Source: Yamagishiella unicocca (Eukaryota > Chlorophyta > Chlorophyceae > Chlamydomonadales > Volvocaceae). From it: 64,000 nt of DNA. Under the pieces are notes generated by a model. That model made no database searches. It was given only the letters and a program-made list of their open reading frames with translations, and had not been told where the DNA came from. The stretch covers positions 372,001 through 436,000 of the forward strand of contig BDSL01000082.1 in the NCBI GenBank assembly GCA_003116995.1, in the 5' to 3' direction. Both the position numbers and the translations under genes were made by a program. Shown piece by piece: positions 45,501 to 56,056 of this stretch (position 1 is its first letter; every line of letters starts with the position of its first letter).

Positions 45501-45785
45501 TCTATATCCGATGCGTCCAAAGAACCTGTGACACTGCCTATAGTAGCTCTGTCCGATAATTGACTCTGTTCAGTTCAGTAATAGCCAGCGAAGCATTTGG
45601 GAAGGCATTTGGCGATTGGCAATGTGAATTGCCGGACAATTGGCTCAATTGCCAATTGCCCTGTCAATTGCAGGCCAGCCTCGCGACGATTGACCAGCTT
45701 CCGTGTCTTTGAGGCATAATCTCTGAACCATCGTTATCATAGGGTATCAGAGGGTATGACAATGTTAGGGTTGCCGCAAGGGTCG
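45501..45785. other. Spacer of the inverted duplication
   Basis: A 285-bp unique centre between the arms, AT-richer, with repeated caattgcc motifs around 45620-45680. No gene is seen. Confidence 0.6.
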
Positions 45786-46430
45786 GTCCTCAACTTTAGA
45801 CCCATCGTTCGTGGCGGGCTCATCCGTCCTGGTCATGGAGGTAGAAGCCACCAGAAGGCCATTGCGATGAGCCCTGATGAGCAGAGCGATTGGGAGCGGG
45901 AGCGGCGTGGGACAGGGGCGGTCGACCAGGGCGGACAAGCTGAGCCGGTGAACGAGGAGGGGGGGGCGGCCCCAGCTGATAAGGAAGCAGAGGTGGCTCC
46001 AGAGGTGCGCTGCAGGGCCGTCCGGGCGGCTGGGGGCTCAACACCAGGTTTTGCGCCATTGGCGCAAAGGCCATTGGCGCAAAGGCCGCATAATGAGTCG
46101 CATTGATGTCCAACTTGTATAGTGCTGGTGATATTGCACTTCAAAGGCCTGTGCAACCGGTGATTTCAGCGATCCCAGATTTTGCGCCATTGGCGCAGAG
46201 CCCATTGCCGCAAAGGCCAATGTCACAAAGCCCGCATAATGTGTCCCATTGACGTCCAACTTGTGCCTATGATCATGATATCTATGCTGGTGATATTGCA
46301 GGTCAAAGCCCTGTGCGACCGGGGATTTTAGCGGCTTGTGGCGGAGATGGTCACCTCGGACCCGACTTCAACCCCACGGCAGTTGAGAAGCTCGCCGAGT
46401 ACGGGCTAGAAAGTATTTCGGGCATAAACG
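45786..46430. repeat. Inverted duplication, right arm
   Basis: Reverse complement of 44867-45500. The arms end within the same codon context (GGCATAAACG) and continue into different sequence on the two sides, so the breakpoint is sharp. Confidence 0.9.
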
Positions 46431-48027
46431 CGTGCGTATTGAGGTCCCGGGCGCGCCGTACAACGAGACACACCTGCATCTCCTGTACTACGTGTCCGCT
46501 GCGCTGGGCGGTGGCGGGCGTGAGCGTGGCCGGCGCTGACGAGGACCCAGAGCAGCCAAGTGAAGGCGAGGAGGATGCCGCTGTGGAGGGTGAGCTTGGC
46601 GTGGTGGGAGTGCGTGGGCGATACACCGTGTCCTCGCGCTATCTGCACAGCACATCTCACTGGCTCAGATCCTACTTTTCTGTCTTTTACGTACTGCCCA
46701 TTGTCCACAGATAACGGCCTGGCTGCACGGGTGGGGACCAGCTGCAGTGAGGAATACGATGCTGGCGAGCGGCCCTCTACCAGCGGCCCTGCAAAGCGGT
46801 CACGCCTGGCATCCAACGATCCGGGCTTGAAGAGCCTGCTCGCTGGGCGCGCTGCCTCAACGGCATCCTGCCACGTCAGAGCCGCGACCGCATTCGCCGC
46901 TTTGACTGCGCTGACCTACATGAGGCGGGCAAGATGCTGGAGCCTGGCGAGCAGGACTACATGTCGGATGGGGACGTGGTGGCAGTGCGGGTGAAGAGGG
47001 GCATGCAGATGGTTGTGCGATTGGCCATGACTGAGGGCCTCCTGTGCCCCAAGGCGCTGCCCGGCCGGAAATGCAAACGTGCTGGTGGCCACTCGCCGCC
47101 TTGACCCCGCCAACCAAGCTGGCCGTGTGCAGCTCCGCGGACTCCGGCCCCAAGGTGCGTATGAGGCTTTGAAGGCAGCAGGATGGGGGTTGGGTGGAAG
47201 GGGCTAGCGTCAGTTCCTTGTACTGCATCAACGCCGCCACGCACGCCTTCCGTCCGCCATTCTTTGATGGTATGCCGTGGCAATACGTCCTGCCCCACCA
47301 GGTGGAGTCAGATCCAAACCAGCTCTTCCCCGCCACGGAGATCGTCCAGGTGGTCAACGTCCGACCTGCGCCGGACACACGGGCAGGGTGCTCTTACGCG
47401 CTGGACACTGAGGACGAGCGGGTGAGCAGGCATGGGTTGACCTGGGATCGACGGGGGGGGCAGGTTGTGCTCAAAAGCGAGGTGAGGCAATAGGGTGGAC
47501 AAGGGGCGAGGTGAGGCAATAGGGGAGACGACAGATGTCTCGGTCGACAGTGGTGTTTGGGGCGACATGGGAAGTGGGAACTTAACTAGTATTCCATTAC
47601 AGCTGCTCTTGGGGAACCAGTGTCGTACGCGCAGCGTATACACGAGTACGATACACCTTTTCTGCTGTCCTTCACGTATCCTAGAACGCTGACCTGGCTA
47701 CGGCTCCTCTTCTGCAAAACTGCGACAGACTGAGTGAGTAGGCGTGGCTTATGCATTCCTAACCACGCCACGTAGGAGCTGCAGCGGTACTGGGCCCAGA
47801 ACAGCTTCATCCTGGACGGGGCACAACCGACGATGGCACGGGCGGCAGCTGGCGGGCGGGGTGTGCCAGGCGAGGGGTGCGCGCCTGCACAGCAGCGCAA
47901 GCAGCAGGCCAGGGCGGCGGAGTTGCAACAGCTACTGGACCCACAGACCGCGGGGGGCGCGGCGGAGCCGGCGTCTGTCAGCGCGCGGGGGCGGCAGCGC
48001 TTCCAGAAGCGCGTGCACGATGTGTGA
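46311..48027 (+). pseudogene. Unrecognised, apparently decayed multi-exon gene
   Basis: Coding-like segments follow one another on the plus strand but change frame without splice sites: DFNPTAVEKLAEYGLESISG (in the right palindrome arm), APYNETHLHLLYYVSAALGG, DEDPEQPSEGEEDAAVEG, EEYDAGERPSTSGPAKRSR, then in another frame LEPGEQDYMSDGDVVAVRVK, then FDGMPWQYVLPHQVESDPNQ (47215-47420), EPVSYAQRIHEYDTPFLLSF (47603-47733), and a last part ELQRYWAQNSFILDG to the TGA at 48027. Frame changes near 46440 and 46850, and the wrong phase at 47600, argue for decay, though sequencing errors or missed tiny introns could explain some. I do not recognise the family. KRSR could be a nuclear signal. Confidence 0.42.
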
Positions 48028-48390
48028 GGGCCGGGTGCCTGCGGAGCCGGGAACCGTGAGGGAGGCCGCAGAGCCGCCAGCGTCCGTCAGTGGACGTGGG
48101 TGGCTGGTGAGACTGGGGGGTTGTATAAGAACCGTGAGACTGGGGGGTTGTATAAGAACCGTGAGACTGGGGGGGGCCGAGGAGGCAGGGGCCGCGGCAC
48201 AGGTGGCTTTCGGCCGTGGCCTGTGGGAGGGGCGGTAGCCTGTATGTTCAGTGACGGGGTGCGGAAAGTGGGATACAGTAGCTGCTACGACGGGGATATA
48301 CCAGGCAGACAGCCTGGGTGCGCAGCCTGAGAGAAAGAGAGAGAGCACAGCTGAGCCCTGGGGAGGGGGGGGCGGAGCGGGTAAAACGAC
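48028..48390. other. Short region before satellite B
   Basis: It contains two to three copies of a gtgagactggggggttgtat-type unit (about 48107-48176). No gene. Confidence 0.5.
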
Positions 48391-49190
48391 GGCCCCGGCG
48401 TATTAGGATGCTGACCTGCGTATTGGAATGGCGGCCCCGGCGTAGTATGATTGCTGGCCAGCGTATTGGAACGGCGGCCCCGGCGTATTAGGATTGCTGA
48501 CCAGCGTATTGGAACGGCGGCTTCGGTATAGTATGACTGCTGACCTGCGTATTTGAATGGCGGCCCCGGCGTAGTATGGTTGCTGACCTGCGTATTGGAA
48601 TGGCGGCCCCGGCGTATTTGGATTGCTGACCTGAGTTTTGGAACGGCGGCCCCGGCGTATTATTATTGCTGACCTGCGTATTGGAACGGCGGCCCCAGCG
48701 TATTATGATTGCTGACCTGCGTATTGGAACGGCGGCCCCGGCGTATTTGGATCGCTGACCTGAGTTTTGGAACGGCGGCCCCGGCGTATTATGATTGCTG
48801 ACCAGCGTATTGGAACGGCGGCCCCGGCGTATTGGGATTGCTGCCCTGAGTTTTGGAACGGCGGCCCCGGTGTATTGGGATTGCTGCCCTGAGTTTTGGA
48901 ACGGCGGCCCCGGTGTATTGGGATTGCTGCCCTGAGTATTGGAACGGCGGCCCCGGTGTATTGGGATTGCTGCCCTGAGTATTGGAACGGCGGCCCCGGT
49001 GTATTGGGATTGCTGCCCTGAGTATTGGAACGGCGGCCCCGGTGTATTGGGATTGCTGCCCTGAGTATTGGAACGGCGGCCCCGGCGTATTGGGATTGCT
49101 GCCCTGAGTATTGGAACGGCGGCCCCGGCGTATTGGGATTGCTGCCCTGAGTATTGGAACGGCGGCCCCGGCTTATTAAGATCGCTGCCC
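48391..49190. repeat. 43-bp satellite array B, ~19 copies
   Basis: The unit is cgtattgggattgctgccct + gagtattggaacggcggccc + cgg, period 42-43. It shares the dimeric layout and most bases with array A (gcgtattgggatt ... gtattggaa ... cccc). The right half is homogeneous; the left half has more variants (tagtatgatt, tatttggatt). Confidence 0.92.
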
Positions 49191-50737
49191 TGCGTATTAA
49201 AAACCGCCCTTGGATTAGAAAATGACTTATCCGCTGTGACCGCCGGATAAGTGGATTAGTGCCTCATGCCCACCCTCTGCTGTCAGTTATGTTCCTCCGT
49301 TGCAAGGTGATGCCCTCTCCATCTGGGAAGCAGCAGGACAAGCAGATCCCTGCCCTACATGGCCTTCATAAAGATGAGGGCGCAGCTACAGTAGGGCGCA
49401 TGCATCAAGGCAGGTAGTTGTGGCACATGGGGCTCAGCTGGGCTGTTACAGCATCGGACCAATTCCGACCGTGTCAAATCGCCGCTGCTACCTTGTGGTA
49501 CGTCCATCACCGCTACAACCAGCACCCGCCGCAGCCACCACCGCAACAACCGCTGCCACCATCGCAACAGCCAATCCCGCTATAACCGTTACTATCACCG
49601 CAACCGCCACGCTACCATCACAACCGCCGCTGCCAGCGTATCGCGCCAGCTGACCTCAACAATCCGCAGCAGCAGCAGGAAAGGGTGATGAAGACCAACC
49701 CCTTCTCACCCCTCCCTCGGAACATGAAGGTCTGGAGCCCACTGTAACAAGTACAACAACTAAGCGCAGATCAACCATATGGTCTGGGGCCCACTATAAC
49801 AGTCACTACTACCAAGCATAGGTCAACGCCAGCGGAAAAACCCAGTGCCCCTCGCCTTTACGGCAGTCGCCACGAGCAGCCTCCAAAGGCTAATGGCCAC
49901 AAGCACTGCAACACGCCAGGCACATGTATTCGTATCCAGCTCCATACGAAGCCCATGCCTACAACCTCATCCGAGCCTCCGGTGTACGACCCTGCCGTAT
50001 TCCTTCGCGAAACGACTTTTTGCAGAGAACCCGACCCCACTCCGGCTCCACATATTTCCCAACATTTCTTGTCGCAAGGTCCAAGTTTTCGCCATGTCAC
50101 CAAATTGTAGTCGCTAATGAGGCTCGATCATGCTGCGGTCGGAAGTGTCCCCGTACTGTCGAAGTGTCCCCGTACTGTAATTACGGTTCCAGGCATGGAG
50201 GCCACAAGGCCAGATACGATGCTGCAAGGCTTTCTTCCGCCGAGCGCACTATCAATGCAGCACGCCTCTTATAACGATAAAGCCTAAGAGGAAATATGCT
50301 AAGCGCTTTCGTGGACCGCCCTGATTGACCAGATGACCACCAGCATCGCCTAGAAATGCAAGCGCCGCACATATGTAGCATATCGAATCACAAAGCATGC
50401 TCTCAGTTGCTTTGGATTTACCTAGTATGGTGGCCGTTGCAGTGAAGGTACGACATAAGGCTAACCGTATAACCCTGCATACAGTCAGGATATATAGATG
50501 GATACTGCCATTGGGAGCGGAAAGCCTAAGCACCTACGTGACACCCTCGCGGCGACGATCCACTGTATAATAGACTTCTGCTACAAACGCGCAGCCGAAT
50601 ATCGTTCAGCACTCAAGTGTGGAGCCACGATCGTTTATCGCGACATGGGAAGATAGCATCACCCACCACGGTTGATACTACTTCGGCGATTCCTCGCGAG
50701 CGTTAAGATAAACGTTTGAATCAGCACGCCAGCTATC
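49191..50737. other. Intergenic upstream of RWA-like gene
   Basis: Just after the satellite is an 8-bp inverted repeat (acttatcc ... ggataagt, about 49224-49252). Two minus-orientation copies of the dispersed element core lie at about 49729-49757 and 49781-49812. The right end should contain the promoter of the RWA-like gene. No gene is supported. Confidence 0.45.
49729..49812 (-). repeat. Two tandem copies of the dispersed ~45-bp element core
   Basis: Both read ggtctgg(a/g)gcccact(g/a)ta on the plus strand, the reverse complement of the gttacagtgggctccagacc-type core, about 50 bp apart. Confidence 0.55.
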
Positions 50738-53700
50738 ATGGCTGTGTTAACAGCGGAAATTGGCTCAGGACAGGTGTGTAGTAAGCAATATGCACTTTTT
50801 AGCGGCGCGTTGTATCGTGAGGCAAGATTACCCTTGCCGCTACTGCAGGTGACCTTCTTGGTAGCATTTGTATGGTCCGCGCTGGCATGGCTTTTCGCGG
50901 AGTACTTGCACTGGTGCAAGTAAGTATTGTTCCACTGGTGCTGCTATTGGCAGTAAGCGGGCTGCAGGATTGCGAACGCCTTGCACCAACTTGGGGGCTA
51001 GAGCAAAAACCGGTGCCCAGTCGCTGCTGCCAGTCCGAAAAATGAACTCCGGCGCACGCGCACAAGCCTTTGGCCAGTGCGACCTCTGCATGTACCTGCC
51101 TTAAAGCACCCCGGGTGGGTCTTGAGAGGGTCTCAGATGCTTCAGGGGCAATCGCTTTTGCTCCCACAACAGCCCCCTGCCACCGTACTGTTCGTCGGAC
51201 TCAACTCCCCACCCTCAACACACACCCCGCACATCTCCTGGCGTAGGACAAACACGCCATCCAAACACGACCACGAGGATGAAGAGGCAAAGCTGCTGCC
51301 CACCAGCAGCGCGTCTGCTGCCCCCGCCGCAAATGGCGCGGCCGAGGAATCCCACGGCTCGTCCCAGGGTGCCAAGGCCCCCAGCAGCAGCTCCCACGGC
51401 TACGGCCCGCACAGCGGCATGCTGGAGAGCATTGCCCACTCGGGCCTGGTCTCATGCTTGCTCCTGAAGCGCCCCGCCCTGCTGCAACACCGCCTGGTGC
51501 TTCGGTCCGTGGTTGAGTTCGGCTGCCTCATGGCCTGGTACTTCTTGGCGGATCGTACGACACTGCTCCCGGAGGGGCCCAAGGACTACAGCCGTGACCT
51601 GTTCGTGTTCCTGTTCGTGGTCCTCACCTCTGTGGCCGTCTGCAGCTCGCTCTCGACGTTCAAGATGCCGCTACTGCTCAACCGCCCTCAGACGGAGGAG
51701 TGGAAGGGTTGGATGCAGGTCCGGGCGTGGGTGTGGGGCTTGGGCGTGACCTGGAGGGCCTGGGAGAACGGGGGGGGGCGAGTGCCTTTAGGTTAGGACT
51801 CGCGAGCTGACTGAAGTGCTCTCGAGGCGAAAGGGCACATCCGGCTGTGCGTTATGCATATGAGGGTTGCGAGGGCCGGAGGAAGCGATCTGGAAGCGGC
51901 CAGAGATCGATCTGGAAGCGGTCAGGGTCTTATGCGCCGCGTTGCATGAGCGACCTGAAGCACGACGTGGCCCTGTACGGCATGGCCCTGTACGACTCAA
52001 TTCCGTCCGTCCGCGCCATCTCTCCCTCCTGGCCGTACCAGGTTCTCTTCCTACTGTACCACTACTTTGAGGCCAGGGAAGCGTACAACGCCATTCGCAT
52101 CTTCATCGCCGGTTACGTGTGGATGACCGGCTTCGGCAACTTCTCCTACTACTACAAGACGGGCGACTTCTGCATTGGGCGGTGCGTTTCAAACCGTGCA
52201 CCTGCGCCGGGGTGTTGGCGAAGGGAAGGAAAGCGTCTCTGGCTGGGTGGTTTGGCGGGAATATTAATCGACGCTTCTGAAGTACCCTGGCAAGGTATGG
52301 TTGGGGTGTGTCGCCGCAACGGCTGAATAGAGGCAGGGAGGGATGCTTCCAAGAGGATCATCCAAGGTGAAAAGATCATCAAAGGGAGCCATCCAAGGTG
52401 AAAAGCCAAGCCGTACGCGACGAGGCAACAATGCAAATGCAGAAGCTGGGGCAAACTGCTACTCGGTAGCTTACTAAAAACCGCCGCCGGGTGTACATAA
52501 CGCGCCTATGCGGAAACTAAGGGCGAGACTGGTGACATCCTTCCAGCGTCTGCTGTACTGTTGCCGACCCAGATCGCCCGTGCTGGGACTGCGGGGAGTT
52601 CTTTCGGGACACAAACAGAGGCAACGGCTAGGATCGAACCGTAGATCTTTCTGCACCTGCTCACCCGATGCCTCCGTCCTCATCTCGTTCGCGCCCTCCT
52701 CGCCCCTCGCCACACTTCGCCGCAGCTTTGCCCAGATGTTGTGGCGCCTCAACTTTCTGGTCTTCTTCGCTTGCGTCGTACTGCGCAACAGCTACATGCT
52801 GTACTACATCTGCCCCATGCACACAATCTTCACCGTCTTCGTGTATGCCGCGCTTGCCATCGCGCCGCAACTCAACCAAAATAACGGCTGGCTGATGCTC
52901 AAGTGAGGAAGCCTCTAGCTGGCTGCGCCATGGGTGGGGGTTGGATGGCCGACTGCGGCGGCCAGGCCGTGGGTGGGGGTTGGATGGCCGATTGGGGCTG
53001 CCAGGCCGTGGGTGGGGGTTGGATGGCCGACTGGGGCTGCCAGGCCGTGGGTGGGGGTTTGGATGGCCGATCGGGGCGGCTAGGCCGTGGGTGGGGGTTG
53101 GATGGCCGACTAGGGCTGCCAGGCCGTGGGTGGGGGTTGGATGGCCGACTGGGGCTGCCAGGCCGTGGGTGGGGGTTTGGATGGCCGATCGGGGCGGCTA
53201 GGCCGTGGGTGGGGGTTGGATGGCCGACTAGGGCTGCCAGGCCGTGGGTGGGGGTTTGGATGGCCGATTGGGGCGGCCAGGCCGTGGGTGGGGTTTGGAT
53301 GGCCGATTGGGCCGGCCAGGCCGTGGGTGGGGGTTGGATGGCCGATTGGGGCGGCCAGGCCGTGGGCCTTGATGCTCATCAGTTGGCACGCGAGGGCAGT
53401 TTAGGTAGCTAGGGCTGCCTCTTGGCATCAGCTTTGGCGGGAGGACGGTCTGTATTCGGGAGGGGTTGTGGGGCAAGGTAGGAGGCAGCGCGCAAGACAG
53501 GGGGCCGTTTGCGGCGCGCGGACTCAACGCACCTGGCGATGACCCATGGGTCGGCACCAGTTATGAGGTCCTCGGGCGGGGAGGGGGGTGGCGTTCAGGG
53601 CGACCAGCGAACCGTCGCCGTGCGCTAAAGGGTTTTCGCCCACTCCGTAGTACGGCCTGAATCCGTCGCGTGGCGCAGCCCCTGGAGCAACCCGTTGTGC

Positions 53701-56056
53701 CGCCGCCCTCCCCGTTGGCCCCCTGCCCAATGCCAGGATGGCGCTCTGTTTCGTGTTCATCTACGTGACGTGGGACCTCAAGGTGGTCTTCTACGCCATC
53801 TGGAGCCCCTTCTCCTGGCTGCTGGGGTACACGGACCCGCGCAACCCCTCAGACGACGTCATGCACGGTGCGTGGCGCTCCTAGGGTTTTGATGCAGGCA
53901 ACGGTGAACCGACCTGAGGAGTGCGTGGCGGATGGATCGGGGACGTGTGAAGGATGGAGGAAGGCGTGTGAAAAAGGGCAAAGGCCAAGGGGCGTTGGAC
54001 GAGGAAACGGGCAATCGGCAAAGGAGTGCGCGGCGTGGGCGAGGATGGCGTTGGGCGTGCTGCTGTGGCCAGTGGCAGGGCGAACGGCGATGTGTGTGAA
54101 GTGGCCAGGTCCGGTCGAGGATTGAGGATGACCGATCCAGCAAGTGGTACAACTGGAGCACGCCGGAGCCGAAGGACGTGTCGGCCGCTGCTGGGGGGAA
54201 GAGGGCGGGGGGAAACAGGGCGGGGGAAACAGGGCAGGGGGATGGGCCTAGGCGCTGGCCTCCGTGCACAGTACGGATAGGCGGGCGGGTACGGATTCCA
54301 TCGCGCTGATGCGGGCCTTATGACCTGCCTGCTCGCCCTCGGGTGCGCCCTCCGTGTGCTGCAGAGTGGTACTTCCGGTCCTCCCTGGACCGCTACGTTT
54401 GGATCTACGGCATGCTGTGCGCCTTCATCCACCCCCAGGTGTGCAGTTGTCCGTCGGTTAGGTTGGTTGGTTGGTTGGGTGAGACGCGTCGCGTCTGACT
54501 CCTGACTTACACCGACACTGACACGTGGGTGGACCACACCTGGAGCTAGGCAGCTCCCCTGAATGCGGGAGCAACCGTCGAGCAACGGTGTCAAAACGCT
54601 TCGCCACCACCTACCCCTGGGCAGTACACAGGTTTTCCATGCAAGCTACCCCTGGGCTCGCTCTGCGCCTTTGCGGCTGACACTGCGCGACAACTTGAAT
54701 GCCGCCGGGGCTCAGTCGCAAGTAGTTGCCTTTCCTGGCCATTGTAATGCCATGTGCCCGCTATGGGTAATTGAAGCCCAGGCATGCCCGGCCCTCCGCC
54801 TTCCCCCCCACCCCGAGCCTAGCAACTGTAACGGCCCAACCAACTTAACGCCCCCCTCCGACAACGTGCAGGCTGCGGCCGTGCTCAAGTACATTGACGA
54901 GATGCCCGTGATTCGCCGCTACACGGTGCGATCAGTCATCCTGGCGGTTTGCGGTGTCCTAGCCTACGTCTACTACAGTACCATCTACGTGCTGCCCAAG
55001 TACGACTATAACGCCGTACACCCGTACACGTCGTGGATCCCGATCACGCTGTGGATCATCGTGCGGAACCTGACGCCCCTGGAGCGTATCTACCACCTGC
55101 GCCTGTACGGCTGGCTGGGCTGCATCACGCTGGAGACGTACATCTCGCAGGTGTGTACGGGCAGCGGATGAGGAAAGCCCCCCGTCGTGGACACGGGCAC
55201 CATTGAGGCGCAAAGCGTCCAGCAGTTAGTTGTACGAACATGCCGTGCCAATCGTGCGTGCCGTTATTCTGTGGTTATGCCTCCGGAGGAACCAGTGGAA
55301 TTTGCTCTGCAAAGGGACAATGGTACGGCAGCTAGAGAGTGACGCTGCGGGGGAGCTCTTTCCGTATCGGCAACACCGAATCCACTTGCAGCGGCGCCAC
55401 TTTGTCCTCGGCTGCCGGGGAGCTGTGTACGAATGAATGATCGTGCGTACGACCCTGACACCACTCCCCGCGGACGCCTGGCCTGCCCTTTTGTTCCCCG
55501 CAGTTCCACGTTTGGATGAAGTCCTCGGTCCCCAACGGCCAGCCCAAGGGCCTGCTGGTGCTCATCCCCGGATACCCGCTCCTCAACTTTGCGCTGGTGT
55601 CCGCACGTGAGTCCCTTTTGTGCCACCGTACACTGTCTACTCAAACCCCCTGCGGCACAATCATTTTGCACGTGGAGGGCCCACCCACCGTCCAGTCCCC
55701 AGAAATAACCCCCGACACCCACATCCACCTCCGAAATAATATCTTTGGTAGATCCTGCTGCAAATGTTGCGAAAATAGGTTACGATAGGTCCGTGTGATG
55801 CACTATTGCCCTGCTGCCCGCGCTCCTCTGTTCCGCAACAACTTCTGTATCGTGAGACGCACCACCTGCCGCCGTGCCCGCGCGACCTGCAGTGTACGTG
55901 CTGGTGAGTCACCGGCTGTTCGACCTGACCAACGCGCTGAAGAACGCTGCCGTGCCGCACTCGAACAACTCACTGCTGCTGCGCAACGTGATCATGATGA
56001 TTGTCACGGGCGCGGTGCTGTGGTCGGTGGTGGCGGTGGTATACTCGGCGGTGTGA
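50738..56056 (+). CDS. RWA: RWA/Cas1p-family polysaccharide O-acetyltransferase, multi-pass membrane protein
   Basis: Ten exons with consistent phase: 50738-50773, 50849-50919, 51247-51718, 52042-52181, 52726-52902, 53737-53867, 54365-54438, 54872-55150, 55504-55606 and 55893-56056; 548 residues, close to plant RWA proteins. The start [20 protein letters not shown] parallels the RWA N-terminus. Diagnostic Cas1p acyltransferase blocks are present: [112 protein letters not shown] and [15 protein letters not shown]. About ten membrane segments are visible. There is no SGNH hydrolase domain, so it is RWA-like rather than CASD1-like. In plants RWA acts in the Golgi in acetyl transfer to wall polysaccharides; here it presumably acetylates glycans of the cell coat. 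A TGTAA lies at 56866. Confidence 0.93.
52926..53365. repeat. ~39-bp minisatellite x11 in RWA intron 5
   Basis: Eleven copies of gccgtgggtgggggttggat + ggccgactggggctgccag begin some 20 bp after the donor of exon 5. All three plus frames stay open, giving false Gly/Trp-rich ORFs. Confidence 0.9.

Noticed and set aside
43245..49190. CRISPR-like appearance of regular ~43-bp arrays
   Set aside because: There are no unique spacers: the whole unit is conserved as a dimer of two half-units, and the setting is eukaryotic.
52600..52660. tRNA-like B box (ggttcgatcc on the minus strand)
   Set aside because: No matching T-stem, acceptor stem or A box could be formed; it lies inside an intron of the RWA-like gene.
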